Shown: positions 12,503 through 24,689, counted from the first letter of the stretch. The stretch: 64,000 nt of DNA from Cystobasidium ongulense (GCA_022835595.1 BQUP01000001.1:682001-746000); one strand, 5' to 3'. The notes: a model not told the origin generated them from the letters alone. Numbers and translations: made by a program.

Positions 12503-14577
12503 TCATTCATGCTTGCCATTGACGCTCCGTTCCGTGCTCGCCAGGCTCAGCATCTTCTTGAAAACATCGATCTTTGCACTCTGATCTCCAAAAGGCGCAA
12601 TTGGCGTGAGCGAGTGTCTGCGACCATCAGCCATCACAAAGACAGGGCGGAAGAAGTTATGGAGGTCTTCAAGTGGATTTCCTTCGAACGCTGCGAGATC
12701 AGCGGAGTATCCGGCTTTCAGCTGTCCCGTGACTTCAGCTAGTCCGCACTCGAGTGCAGCGCCCTGCGGATGCGATGGATTAGCTAAATCGCCGAGTCCA
12801 AGCGTTGCGGTACTCACATCAGTAGCGCCTTGGATGAGCTCTCTAGCTGTATAGCCTGCTTCTTGCATCACCATCAGACCGTCGGCATATCGCTCAAATC
12901 GACAGAGGCCGATGCCTAACCGATAGCATGGAAAGCATTTTATCAACGAAAGATTCAAGGTACGAAACTTGAATAACCTCACCAGCATCCGTGCCAATAA
13001 TCATACGAGCGCCTACAGCTCTCAAGCTTGCCATGTTCTTCATCACCATCTCTCGATGATCCCATGGACAAAAGTAAGAATCATGGGTACAAGCCTAGGC
13101 AAATAGTCAGTTTCCCTGTCAAGGCACCTGACCTGCAACGATCCTGCTTTGCCTACAGAGTTCATGGTCGGACAGACCGCAATATCGTTCGCGACGATTG
13201 CTTTAGCAAGCTCCTCATCGAATTTAGTACCGTTCTGGACACTCCAGGAACAGTGCTCTATACTGTCAAAGCCGGCCTGAACTGCTCGGCGAATACCTTC
13301 TACGCCTGGGAGTGGGTACATCAATAAGCAATATGGAGCTCGGGGTGAGTCAGCGAGCGCACTGATGCACAGTACACACCTTGTGCGTGCGTAGTAGCTT
13401 TCAAACCCGCAGCATGTGCCTGATAGCGAAAGTGGGGATTAGCCCGTTGCAAAAGCGCTCTCGTCCACTTCCGTAACTCACCTCTACTACGATTGTTTCG
13501 AGCTCTTCGACGGTGTAACGTGGCTCGGAAGGATGCTGGAGAATGTATTAGTCTCGTGGACAGAGCCATTTCTCCTAGAGCCGATTGCTCACACTGCCTG
13601 TGAAGTGGCCAAGTATGTCAATTTTGAAGCCATACCGCCAGTAAATAAATGATATATACAGGCTGTCTTACCTTGTGTCATGACTGAGATGAATCAGAGT
13701 GGTAAGTAAAGACGTCAGTACACGAAGGGACAGATGGGGCCTGCGAGCACAATTCTTAGACTGACAGCCTCCAGTTGTCATAACTTTAATACTGGGGAAG
13801 CATTGGAACGGAACGGTCGAAAGCCAAGTCAGTATATATGGGAGCTGGGTGTATATCAAGCGGAAGTCCGATTGAGATGCCAGGAGGCTCACACATCGGC
13901 ACCTTCGGCGATGCGCTTGTGCACCATATCTCGCACTTGATCAATTCCCGCGGCGACACCACCCCAAGAATGAGCATGCCCTCGTGGTACGGTGATGGGA
14001 GCTATGAGGGAACATGGGGAAAGTCAGCCATAAGATAGGTATACAGATCATGAAGGGTCATTCCCGACTTGCCATTTGCAACCAGGAGTCTCGGTCCCAT
14101 GGCTTTCCTCGCCTGAATGCGATCCCTCATTGTAATAGCATAGGTACCGGGCGAACCGAGGTCTCTTGCAGTAGTCACACCAGCGTCGAGCAGACGAAGA
14201 CAATTTTCCGACATGAGGGCCAATTTTTCCTCGTCCGACCCCCGGAGGACGTCGTCGGTAGACATGCCGCCATTGGGGTCCATAACAGTGTGAACGTGAC
14301 AGTCGAACAGGCCTGCAGGAAATATTGCTGCATTAGACGGCGAGAATTGCTGAAAACAATTACATGTAATGAAAATGTATAATGTACCAGGCATTAGCGT
14401 AGCATCGCCCAAGTCTTCTATGGCGGCTTCGTCGAGGAGGAGACCTTTGATGCTGTCCCAGGCGCCGGCAGCGATGATCTTGCCAGAAGCCGAGTCGACG
14501 ACGACCCCACCATCGTGTATGAGATCTTCCTGGCTTGAGATAAGCAGACGAGCAGCGCGGAATGCCTGGACGGGCAT
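12503..14577 (-). CDS. Metal-dependent amidohydrolase (imidazolonepropionase-like, M38-type)
   Basis: TIM-barrel hydrolase cleaving a C-N bond, probably in a cyclic amide or dipeptide-like substrate. All usual metal and active-site landmarks are present after splicing: [12 protein letters not shown] (HxH), [22 protein letters not shown] (bridging carboxylated Lys), [10 protein letters not shown] (His), DSIEHCSWS (His), [10 protein letters not shown] (Asp) and a beta-sandwich end [19 protein letters not shown] at 14577 ([14 protein letters not shown]) starts the N-terminal beta-sandwich and is preferred to longer 5' readings. The gene is cut into about twelve exons, including successive micro-exons of 12 nt (13672-13683) and 5 nt (13593-13597). 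The order of motifs matches the Xaa-Pro dipeptidase/prolidase-like amidohydrolase group common in fungi. The true substrate is unknown. Confidence 0.9.
13593..13597 (-). other. 5-nt micro-exon in the amidohydrolase gene
   Basis: GCAGT lies between acceptor CTTCACAG and donor GTGAGC. It completes the Gly codon (G|GC), adds Ser (AGT) and puts the next exon ([18 protein letters not shown]) in frame. Skipping it shifts the frame. Confidence 0.75.
13672..13683 (-). other. 12-nt micro-exon in the amidohydrolase gene
   Basis: TCATGACACAAG lies between acceptor ATCTCAG and donor GTAAGA. It encodes the MTQ part of the conserved TTGG-x-M-x-Q-G segment after the bridging Lys. Confidence 0.7.
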
Positions 14578-15670
14578 CTTCGGGCGGCTCGCTCGCAGGC
14601 AGGCAGGTACGGACGGATATGTCAGCCAAAAAGGTAGAGTGGATCCAGAGGCAATAATGGTCGAGAATGGAGCAGAGGCAAGCGATGCAAGATCGTGCAC
14701 AAGGTGACGGGATGCTGGAAAATCTTCCCCACCCACTCGAAATTTAAAAAAGCAATATAAAAAAGCTTGTCTTGATTGAGGGCGCGTCCTGCCGCCGTTG
14801 CCGCAGCCCATTAGATTGGGTGAATGACATGAAAATTTGGAAAGTTAGGCCAGCGCGTTGGACTGGCGGACATGAATGACAAATAGCCGACTATGCATAC
14901 TAGGGCGATATAATAATGCGCTATCTACAAGCCCGCGCAATGCCGGGCTGCAGACTCGCAGATAAGTCGGGGTGCTGGGTCTCAGGGCAGCTGATGCCGC
15001 ACATGCCGCCGCCTGAAGGACACCCTCTATGAACGAGCAAGCAATTCATAGCCATGTATGAGACGAGGGAGCAGACAGCGAGCTGGAGGATGTGACAAGG
15101 ATGGGGATGGTACACGGATGATATGGCTTGTGAGTGTGTGCCGCATCAGTGTTGCTGGCGTGCAGTAGTTTGCCACGACCCAAGCTCTACTTGACCTTCC
15201 CACACCTAAAGACACCGGCATTGGGCGGCATTGCGAGTCTTCTATCTTGCAGCAACTGACTGTAATTCACTGCGGGACATAAGGACAATCTGATAATAAT
15301 AACAGGCGAGTTGCAAAGTATGTAGCGCAAGAGCACTCCATGAACGGAAGGATCACAAAGAATTCCTTTGACCCAGACTAGGATAGTCTCCAATACCGCT
15401 TCCAAGGATGCGATAATACCACAGAGCGTATACCTGGATGGAGTGTGTGCCCCACCTGCCAGCACTCTCCCATCCAACCATCCTTCTTCCCACGCTCAAA
15501 GTGTCAAAGTGCCCACCATCCATCCAGCAGTCACGTGACCTTCAATCGACGATCCTCGTTGCAGCGATGATGTGAGAAGAATCAACGAGAAAGAAGGTTG
15601 GATTCATTTCATTACTATTCGACACTAATCACTACTTACGACAGCAACAAACACTCTACAACCACGCACC
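14578..15670. promoter_or_regulatory. Divergent intergenic region, amidohydrolase / small mitochondrial protein
   Basis: 1.09 kb without a supported gene. A 96-codon open frame on the minus strand (15187-15477) has no recognisable features and is not annotated. The region should hold both promoters. Confidence 0.4.
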
Positions 15671-16160
15671 ATGCTCGCTAGACAAGCAAGAACCGCCCGC
15701 CCAGCTGCTGCTGCTGCTGCTGCCATCGCGGCCTCTCAGTCGGTGGCAAAAGAGCTGTCATCAGAGTACGGCCACCTCGCTGATATAGCACACTTGACAG
15801 GCGCAGAATGGCCTCTGGCGTCCCTCCCGCCTCTGCAGCCCCCAGCGCTCAAGGCGGTCGCTCTCCAGCTCTCCCCGTCGCTCTAGCCCTCGGCGCGGTC
15901 GTAGCAGGTGTCATGTTCTTCAACAAGAGCAAGACTGGCTCGGTCGACAATATCGGCAAAGCAATGGCAAAGACAGCCACTCCGTCAAACTCGAGTGGTG
16001 GCCTTGGAAAAATGGAAGCTGATGTAGGTCTCCTCTTCCTGTCATTACAAACTTCCTAGCTGACAGTGGGCCCCCTGTACAACAGCCCAACCGACCTCTG
16101 CAAATGGGCGGAGCCGAAGTGGTCACAGAGAACCCTAGAGCCCCTACACGGAAGCAATAG
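15671..16160 (+). CDS. Small probable mitochondrial membrane protein (exon structure tentative)
   Basis: Not recognised. The first exon encodes MLARQARTARPAAAAAAA, an Arg/Ala-rich presequence-like N-terminus on a (GCT)n tract. The second, in another frame from about 15801, encodes RRMASGVPPASAAPSAQG followed by one hydrophobic segment (ALPVALALGAVVAGVMFF) and SKTGSVDNIGKAM. A third short exon from 16086 would end NPRAPTRKQ at 16160. Joining exon 1 to exon 2 needs a weak donor (GTCGGT), and alternative 3' exons reaching about 16310 are possible. The pattern suits a small imported inner-membrane protein of about 120 residues; this is inference from composition only. Confidence 0.45.
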
Positions 16161-16781
16161 ATCAGCTCTCACACCTTTCACGTCTAGACGGCTTTCGGTT
16201 CCTCAGGCTCAAAGCCCGGAGGAGTGGTCGTCACCAACTATACTAAGAGAAAAAACGTACCCAGACATAGCCAAAGCGAACGGACGAAAGGAATGCTTCT
16301 GTATCTAGCTAAAACTCAGGAAAGCCGTAATGCAGTCTGCACGGTTTGAGAAACAGCAATGATGCCATTGCCTTGTTGAGCAGATCACTACAATACTTTT
16401 ACTTCGCCAGGTACTTGACACGCTTTCTCGTATACTAACGGGAATATGTAGACTTTCCTACTACGCTGGCTGACCCGGCAGACGACATTAGACAGTCGTC
16501 TACCGGCTCCAGCCAGGCAGTAAGGAAACACTAAAGACTCCCATTAGTATAGCAGAAAGCGCATCAGTCGCTTTGCGATGAGGTGATAGATGCTCACTGA
16601 CAACGAGCGAGGTATCAAGATCTTCAAACCACTGTACCATTGCTCTGCAGGCCCCTGATCTACGAACAAGTACGAAATTACGCTATGGACAGATGAAACT
16701 GGATGGACTAATCACAGGAAAGAACATATCCTAGTACTTGCAAGCATTGTAATGCAATACCAAGCTACCTCCCTTTCCTGG
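16161..16781. other. Intergenic region with no recognised gene
   Basis: About 620 bp of 3' flank between convergent genes. It may include an alternative terminal exon of the small upstream gene (to about 16310). Nothing else is recognised. Confidence 0.35.
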
Positions 16782-18888
16782 TTAATAACCCCAATATTTC
16801 TTTTCGATGTATCTGAAGATTGGGAAGCTGATGCCTGCGAATGCTGCGGACATCTCAAAGCCTATGTCGGCTCCAAAGGGTGCCCCGCCTACTGCAATTG
16901 CTCCTGGTCCTACGAACCAGACCTGCGACATAAACAACACAGCCCCAACCCAACCTAGACAAAGGGCGCCAAAAGCGGCTGCTCCGAATGGGAGTTTTCG
17001 GGAGTTGTTCACGTCTTGTAAATTCCAGTTGGCAAAGTCGCCGCCGCGGAAAATCCAGTGCTCCTCCATGACGATGGTGCAACTAGATAAAAAACAGAAT
17101 CGTATTAGCTCTTGAAGACCATTGGATTATAGTATTCGGACGCACCACGTAGCCAACCAGTAAGCCAGCACCAAGAGAAGTGTGTCTAGCGCTTCTTCGA
17201 AACTGTGTGCGCCAACGCAAGCCAGGACTATATAGATAGCTGTGGCCAGAACGACCAAAAAAGGTCGGGGGATACGTTGGACCCAGGGACCGAGATTTTG
17301 AACAGTCAAAGAGAAACTATATAGATTGGGCTGTGCGAAAACAACAGGGTCAATGACTTCTCTGGTGGTCGGGTCGTTGATCAAGACTTACGATATTGTT
17401 GGCGACGATGGACAGCTGGGAGGACGAATCTCAGTCAGGCGAGAAGACAACAAAGACAATTGGTGAGCATGTACTCACCCCGATGATAATTGAGAAGAAT
17501 CGACCTCCGCCATGCATGTAATGTACAAGAGGGGCAGCGATGAGGCCACCGACGCCCTCGGTCTCGAAATGCTCGCCCCATGTTGGCATACTAGTGAAAG
17601 TTGCCATCGCTGCTGCGCCGAGCAGTTCGAGTCCAATTTGAGGAATGATGAGGCCGAGGTAGGTCAAGCCAAAGACCTTGTACGATGAAGTAGTTTCCGG
17701 CAGATTGCACGAGTAGTCGGCAGCCAAGGAGCTCCATCCGAACGAGAAACCAACGATTGCGGACATGAAGGAGAGGACGGATGCAGCTTCTGCTCTGCCA
17801 CTGCCAGCCCAGCCCGCTTCAATGTCTACATGCTTGCCAATAAGACCGGCGTAAACTGAAGAAAACGGAGACCCTTGTCAGCGGGACAACGCGCGAGATA
17901 TGACACATGACAGAACTGACCGAGGAAGATGATTGCTACTGGTATCCAGCTGTACTTTTCGTAAAGATGAACGAACTTGTAGCTGCGTGATGAAGGAGTA
18001 AGTTATCGTTCGCCAGCGTTGGCAAAATTCGCACGACGCACCCCATGAAGCTAAAGGTGAAAGTCAAGACAGCAATGATAATAATAGCGACCTCGATGGG
18101 CATTTTTGGGAGGTTGCTGTCGATGGCTACGGCTCGGAGAGCCTGTCCTCCGACAATTGCATTGACAGTGGACCAGCCTGTGACAAGGTGTGTCAGGGAG
18201 GAATTCATCACATTTTGCTGCGCACTTTCACTCACCGATACAGGCTAAAGCATTAAGCAAAGCAGGAATCATGCACACGTAGTAACCAAATGAGAAGCGG
18301 GTAAGCGTGAGCTGACGCATGCCGGTCTTGGGACCGAACGTTGAGAAGTAGGCAACGATGAGATTGGCGGCCAGATTCGTAAAGACGATGGTAAGGAAGG
18401 CGTCTTTGACGCCCATGTACCAGATGGAAGATCCGAGTGTTCCTAGAGCGAATGTCGAGATGGTGCCTGTGGAGTCCGCGTTAGGAATATATCACAGCCT
18501 TCTGGACCGCAAGACGACTCACAATTTGCTGCAAGCCACATCCAGAAGCAACTAATGGCACACACGAATTGCAGTCAGCGCTGTCATACTGCCTTCCAAA
18601 GTGGCCGAATAATTGGACCTACCTCCAGGCGGTCATCGTCTGCGAGCGCTCTTCAGGCAGGATGCGCTCGATGCCGCGCTGCTCGACGCCATACTTGCTG
18701 AGCTTGTCTGCAAACTTCCACAGCGTGCCAGTCCGGTTGACCGAGTCGTGGACGCCAAATGGGCCGCTGTGCTGCTGATGCTCGTCTGAATTCGCATCCG
18801 AACTCACGTTGATGTCGGCCTTGTTCTTCTCGAGGTCGACATCTCCCTCGGACGACGACGACGCCCGCTCGATGGGATATTCGGACAT
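16782..18888 (-). CDS. NCS1-family purine-cytosine permease (Fcy2-like)
   Basis: Plasma-membrane nucleobase/cation symporter of about 12 transmembrane helices. The hydrophilic Ser/Asp/Glu-rich N-tail (MSEYPIERASSSSEGDVDLE) is followed by the family's KYGVEQRGIERILPEERS element. Hydrophobic exons then follow: FALGTLGSSIWYMG, FGPKTGMRQLTLTRFSFGYY (the GxRxxxxxRFSFG signature of Fcy2 proteins), NAIVGGQALRAV, VGFSFGWSSLAADYSCNLP, ELLGAAAMATF and FADWN-like GGDFANWN near the C-terminus. About ten short GT-AG introns separate the exons. ATG 18888 begins the first sensible frame and the stop is TAA at 16782. Exact substrate (cytosine, adenine, hypoxanthine or a vitamin) is not resolved by sequence alone. 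Confidence 0.92.
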
Positions 18889-20564
18889 GCTGCAAGAACA
18901 CTGCTATCTACGTATCGAGGTAGACGGGGATGCTCTTTCTGGGTTCCTTTCACTTCTTGCGTCTGTCTCTCTGCCGGTCTGTGAAATTTCGACAAGACTG
19001 ACTGGCGAACCGAGAGAGATGGGACGAAGAAGCTGACGCGGGAGGAGGGAAAGGCTAAGGGAAAACCGCGATGGTGAGGGGTGGGAGGGACGGGACGGGA
19101 GTAGGTTGGCTTGTGTGTGTGTGCTGCTGATAAGAGGATATGGCTGCTTTCTTTCTTTCTCTTTCCTGCATCTCTCCCTCGTCTTTTACGCCAGACTTTT
19201 ACCATTCTCCCTGTCGGTGTTTCTGACATTCCTGACACGCGCATACGACCTCGGCAGCTGGCATCCGCTGCTCTGACTGGCTGGCCTTGCCGAACCTCCC
19301 GCGCCGGCCCGCGCCTTTTTTGATTCCCTCTTCCTTTTTTACACTTTTTGGCGGACCCCCAGATAAGAAGATCCACAAAAGAGCAGGTGCCAGATTTTCA
19401 GATTTGCAGAGATAAGCAGTGCGACAATTTCCGTTATCAAGCACTCTGATATGTCGGCAGTCTCCGTCCGGTAAGTTACGGTAGCAGGCACCTCACAAAC
19501 AGAGCCTCTTCACTGGAGTGCTGGTCTGGACCACTCTTCGACCGACGAGACGCCTTTTCCCTGTCCCTCATCCCGACACAAATCCAGAGACCACATCGAA
19601 GCTGCCGTACAAACTCACAGCTCCGCCTGTCTGTCATCTCTGCCGACCGGCTTGCAGGTGGATTGCACTGAGCAATGGCCGTAGATCTATTCTTTACAGT
19701 ACGGCAGTGTACAAAAGTAGATGACTTCTTCCTTTATAATACATGGCATTGCTCCTTCGTCGCAGCCAACGGGACGTTATCATATCAGCAAAATCGCTGA
19801 TCGTCGCGATCACCGCTTCCCGAACCGCTCTACGATATCGTTTCAAGGAAGGCAATCAGTAGAAGTCTAGGTATCTAGCTACTTGCGCATGCAAATGACC
19901 ACTCCGAGGATGAGACTGAAGCACTGCTACAAGTGGAACTTGCTGCCTTACTGTGTGGAAAACCACAGGAAGCATGGAGCTTCGGGTTTCCCAGAATCGG
20001 CCCGTACTCAACCAGCAGCATCCGAGCTGGAGACTTTCAAAGGGGGACGATGGGAGTATGTTATGAACTCCGAAGGCTAGCCTAGCTGGATGTGTCGATT
20101 CCTACTGATCCGACAAAATCTCCTGTTCGACAGCGGCACCAGCAAGCAAGTCTTGTGGTTCTTTCATCCAGCCAGTATTGCTGTACCTACGATCGACCCG
20201 AAACAGCCGAAGCGTCGAGAACTGAGCTGCATTCCTTTCACAACACGCAGGATTCCGATGCTCAGAACTGCCAAAGGCTGGAGTTTTTTGAGATTGCAGG
20301 TTTTCCCCCTCGAGACGCTGGTAGGACCTGTCCTTGCAGATGCTCATTTGTACCGCGGAGTGTGGTCTGTCACGATGCTAGTACGTACTCTCTTAGCTGA
20401 GAGAACTATTTTCGAGCTTGCTTCAATACGCTTGGCCGCCTGGTGCCTTTTGAATTCTTGCTATTGATATTCACACGGTGTACTTGCTACGTATACATGC
20501 TACCTATTTACCATCAACGTACTTCCAGAGGGGTTATCTCGCCGCCTTCCTCTGACAATAGCAT
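18889..20564. other. Intergenic region upstream of the permease
   Basis: 1.68 kb without a supported gene. The first 500 bp are rich in GA/CT tracts (CTTTCTTTCTTTCTC near 19150), as in many fungal promoters. The remainder contains only short unlinked open frames on both strands with no family match that I recognise. Confidence 0.4.
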
Positions 20565-22463
20565 CTATGCATTTATCATTTCCTTTGCCTTTTGCTGCTG
20601 CAACAGCTGTGCGATTTTGTCCTTTCGGTCAGCGAGTGGTTCTCCAACCTTGACTTTATCGCCGCGCCTGACGGCAAACATGAAGTCTGCTGGAGCTTCG
20701 AAGACCAAGACAATGGTCGATCCTGCGTATTGCAATGCAAGTCGTCAGCTTGCGTCTTAATAAATCGGACGTCTACACTAGTCAGGCATGCTGAACATAC
20801 CGAGCATAAAGCCGCCCATCTCCTCTCCGATTGCACATGGTTTTCCTTGAAGCAGTGTAGAAGACTTTGCATACGTCGCTTCAGCAAACTCGCCAGGCAC
20901 TTTAGGTCGTGTAGGCGAGTTTGTGCGCAGATCAGCATCAAAGTTAATTCGGATGCTGCCAACATTAGTAGCTCCGACTGGTACGTATCCGAAGAAACCA
21001 TATCTCCATCGTCCAAGAAGGGCTACACGCTCGTTGAGGACGAAGAGATCTTTTAACAGGCGAGACATGTAGGGGGAGACCGAGAATAGCTCTCCTGCGA
21101 AATGCCGTCTGCGCTCGACAACCCAATTCGTAGGCGAATGGAATCGATGGTAGTCTCCCGGAGCAAGGTAGACAACACAGAAGAACATCTTGTTGCCCTC
21201 TTTAGGTACGCCTCGCAATGTCCAATGTGGTGATGCTGGATCAAAGGTCTGCGATGCAATGGAGATTTCCTCTGCTAGCGAGTGCTGCGAGGCGGAAGGT
21301 GGGGGTGCATCTGACACTTTTTCGCCAGAATCGTTGCTAGAGCTGACTGAAGCGTCGTGTTCCGGCACAGTCGGCTGGATCTTCCCGGCGGATTGGTCAG
21401 GTTGGTTCTGATGTGGCTCTTGACCCATTAGCTGATCGACGGTGTATGAGAGACCGTTGAGATTGGCGAATTCTTGGTCGTCCACGTGAGCGTTGTCGCT
21501 TTCAATGTTGCCTGTAGACACGTCGCTTGCTGGGGCGGAGGTTGCATTCGTGGCGATGGAGGAAGCCTGTCCGGTGCCAGACAGAAGGGCATCGAGACTG
21601 TAACTCACGCCCTTGACCTGCTCGACACGGCGATTCTCAATGTAGCCAAAGTTGACGACACGACCGTCAGCCGGTGACACGAGGAGGTACTCGTCGTGTA
21701 TCGGGCGCACGCCAGGCTTGAGTCGACGCAAGAAGAAGTCGGACATGGATGTGTATGCCTTGAGGTCTTGGGGATCGCATTCCTCGAGGTTGACGCCGAA
21801 GAACCACGAGTAGAGCTTGTAGCCGGGGACTCTGAACCATACGGGGAGAGTGTACGAGTTCAAAGCGCCGTAGATGCGCGATATTGTGCGTAGAGGTAGT
21901 GCTCCAATGACATGCACCTGTTAGTGGCGAATTGTAGAGAATTGCAATGTACGAGACAGAGAGAGTGCGGCCGACGATGTCAGCCAAAAGGAAGGTAACA
22001 GCAATCACTCGACACTCGCCTGCCACGGTCCCTGTACTGTCGGTGCATTATCCTTTGCAGAGTCGTAGGTGCCATCGCGAAAGTCGGGCGTGGGTATATG
22101 GGCAGAGCTTCCAACGCGCTTCCATAGGTCGAGGCCGGCGAGCAGCGCGATTCCGCCTGCGATAGGGAGTGGCTTCCATTTGACCGGTGTCTTCCTCCAC
22201 GACTCTCGCATTCGTGCAGTCCATGATGGGGGTTTGTTGCTGTTTTTGGGCGACGACGAGGATGGCGAGGGCGACGATGCAGGCGAAGGCGAGGGTGACG
22301 ATGGGGATGGGGATGATTGAAAGCGTTTATGCATCAATTGGGAACACCTTGCTGCTGCACTGCTGTCTCGCTTGCTCCATGCGTGCTGGACGAGTGGCCT
22401 CGAGGATGCCGGCGACGAGGAGGGCCACGACGTCTTTGCTCGCCAGACGGCACTTGTCTTCAT
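20565..22463 (-). CDS. PSD1: Phosphatidylserine decarboxylase proenzyme, mitochondrial type
   Basis: Makes phosphatidylethanolamine from phosphatidylserine in the mitochondrial inner membrane. ATG 22463 (MKTSAVWRAKTSWPSSS) opens a Ser/Arg-rich presequence, a Ser/Pro tract and a membrane segment (PIAGGIALLAGLDLW). A GC-AG intron (21918-22019) then joins GPWQ to VHVIGALPLRTISRIYG. Core motifs are SDFFLRRLKPGVRPI, VSPADGRVVNFG, YHRFHSPTNWVVERRRHF, and the self-cleavage site LGST, after which Ser becomes the pyruvoyl group of the alpha chain. The last intron falls exactly between LG and ST. The alpha chain ends AKEMINA. An insertion of about 130 residues follows the SYSLDALLSG segment and ends with a second copy-like NGLSYTVDQLMG. 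It is divergent from the FYVE gene. Confidence 0.95.
21918..22019 (-). other. GC-AG intron in PSD1
   Basis: The donor is GCGAGT after CAG and the acceptor AACAG, 102 nt. Only this splice gives the continuous conserved sequence WQVHVIGALPLR; the nearest GT donor breaks the frame. Confidence 0.85.
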
Positions 22464-22688
22464 GGCGGCTTGCAATGTGCTCCCTGAATTTGCAATGCGC
22501 TCTTGATTCTCTGGCGGTATTGGGTTGTGTTGATGCAGAGGAAAGCCGTCGCTGCCATCTGTCTGGAGTGCTTTGATCTCACGCCAACTCGAACGACCAT
22601 CTTCATCAACACCAACATCAACACTCACCATGCACTGACCGACTCGCTGGCTGACTGACTGGCTGCAACACCTGCCGCTGCTGCCATC
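22464..22688. promoter_or_regulatory. Bidirectional promoter PSD1 / FYVE protein
   Basis: Only 225 bp separate the two divergent ATGs. It is repetitive near the start (CTGGCTGACTGACTGGCTG). No defined factor site was identified. Confidence 0.5.
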
Positions 22689-24217
22689 ATGCTCGCTGGT
22701 CCTGCTCGAGACCCGCATAAAGATGATGGCAAGGACAGCGCGGGCAAGCAACGCAGCATTCCACCGACAAACACAGCTTGCAGCAGTGACCCAAACTACC
22801 TCACCTTTGCTGCGAATAGACCCAGAGCACCGCTGCTCGTTCCCGCCGCTGTGAGCGAAAGCGATAGGCGCACAGTACAACGAGCTTGATTTCCTGACAC
22901 TAGCTCGTGCATATCGTCCCACAGCTCCGAAGAGAAGGAGCTACAGTATCCAAAGCTCGCGCTGGCTCTAACTCTGGCTCGTCGCGGCGCTCTGCTTCGC
23001 CGGCCTCGCATTCCCTTGCACCTCACCGAGGCAGTGGCAAGAAGAACGAGCATTCCCTTGCGAGATCTGCATCCAATCACCTGAACAGCAACGACGAGCA
23101 TCTTCTCACTTCATCGACATCCTCCCCCAATCAACCTACAGCTGGTCCCCTACCTCAATCACCCACAGTACCCACGATCTCCAAGTGGTTACAAGGTCAT
23201 ACGGCTGGAAGCACGTCAACTGTACCAAACCAAGCATGTCTAGAAGAACCCGTTCATTCTCCAATCCCTGCCAACGACTCCCTTCAGCTCGCCAGGGAAA
23301 CCCAGGCAGTCGGACAAATGCTGCTCAGATCAAAATGGACACCAGATAATCAAGTCCAGGTCTGTCAGTATTCAGCCTGTTCTGCGGTATTCCCACCCAT
23401 TCAAGGGAAAGCTCTAGATTCCAACACAACCTTCTTCGGCGGGTTCACGAACATCCTTGCTCATCCTTTTCACTCTCGAAGGCACCACTGCAGAGCATGT
23501 GGAAAGATATTCTGTAGCGGTCACAGCAGCCATACCCTTCCTCTATTCAGTCACGACCCCCCTGCAAAAGGCTACCTTTCACCTTCTCCTGTTACGCCCG
23601 GTTTTGCTAGCCCAATTGCAGGCGCGTTTCCTTTCTCATTGCGCCGATCTTCATCTTCTGGCGTGGCTACTCCCTCTGGTTCTCCAGATCAATATGAACA
23701 ATGGTCAAAATCTGCTTCGTCCCCATTCGCCCTAGAAATCGTTCAAGCCAGAGTCTGCGATGACTGCTTCACCTCTTTGCAGCTCGCATCAAGCCTTGCC
23801 GAGCTCGTTTCCTTGCCCGCCGGGACTCCACCTTCTCTGTCGCATTCAGCTGCCAGCACAGATCAGTTCGACTTTCGCTCACAAACACCTACCTCAACTC
23901 AAACCTTTTCAAGGCCAGAAAGTGCAATGACTGCTTGTCAAAAGGTTCAGGAACATCGATACAGGAATCGGGGACCATCTGGCAATGACGTTCCAGAACG
24001 GGACAACTCCGCCGCCAATAAGTGTAGACTAGGAAGAAGAGATATTGACGCTCACCAGGAACCACCGACTGCCGCGAAAGCTCGTTCCATGCATCCGCTT
24101 GATCCGCGGCATTCGCGGTTGGAAGGACTGGCCAGCGAAGAAGGGGTCAATCCGAGCAGTCCTCTTGCAGCCAGTCTTGGAACAACCCCTGGGATCGGAT
24201 GGACCTGGTCCACGTGA
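22689..24217 (+). CDS. FYVE zinc-finger protein (PI3P-binding, endosomal)
   Basis: Two exons, 22689-22850 and 22904-24217. The N-terminal 200 residues are Ser/Pro-rich. The finger starts SKWTPDNQVQVC (WxxD motif), with a first Cys pair CQYSAC. An insertion of about 30 residues (PPIQGKALDSNTTFFGGF) precedes the ligand-binding core RRHHCRACGKIFCSGHSS; a further long insertion separates it from the last pair VCDDC. RRHHCRxCG is the diagnostic FYVE motif that binds phosphatidylinositol 3-phosphate on endosomes or vacuoles; GKIFCxxHSSxxLPL is usual in fungal members. The C-terminal 130 residues are of low complexity and unrecognised, and a further small intron there cannot be excluded. The role is therefore membrane traffic in a general sense. 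Confidence 0.85.
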
Positions 24218-24689
24218 GTTCCTTTTCAACTGTTGACATATAGCATCATCGAGTGGCGCTAATCAGCAGTGCAATGTGGGCAGATTTTAATATTCTGGCA
24301 GCGGTCCGCCTGGCCAGTAGTAATCCCGGGAGTATCCGTCTGTGCTAGTATTTCGAAATGAGGGAACGTCTGTGCTTTAGCGCAAAGCAATATTGGTAAA
24401 TCTTGTAGCCAGGCCATGCAGGTCTCTTTTGAAGGGGATTATCTTGCCTATCCGCCACTGTATATCATTAGTAGGAAAAATTAGGATGTAAAGGAGAAGT
24501 AGCAAGTCAGTGGGTAGGTGGGTCAGTTGCATGGAATCACGACAGTAAAATTGCGAGGATGCTATGTACGAATTAGGGTATCGGGATGGGCAGTATAGCA
24601 AGCGGGAAACATGGACACCCATAAATGACCTAAAGGCTTGGATTCCAAGTGTGATTGCGAGCTAATACAGGAAGACTCAACCCCAGGGC
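24218..24689. other. Convergent 3' intergenic region FYVE / GET3
   Basis: 472 bp between two stop codons. It is AT-richer than the flanking genes and should carry both 3' UTRs. No gene was seen. Confidence 0.4.

Noticed and set aside
14002-14811. Longer amidohydrolase N-terminus starting at 14811
   Set aside because: The extra 78 residues have no family counterpart; [12 protein letters not shown] at 14577 is the natural start.
15187-15477. 96-codon minus-strand frame
   Set aside because: No conserved motif, unsupported by splice or start context.
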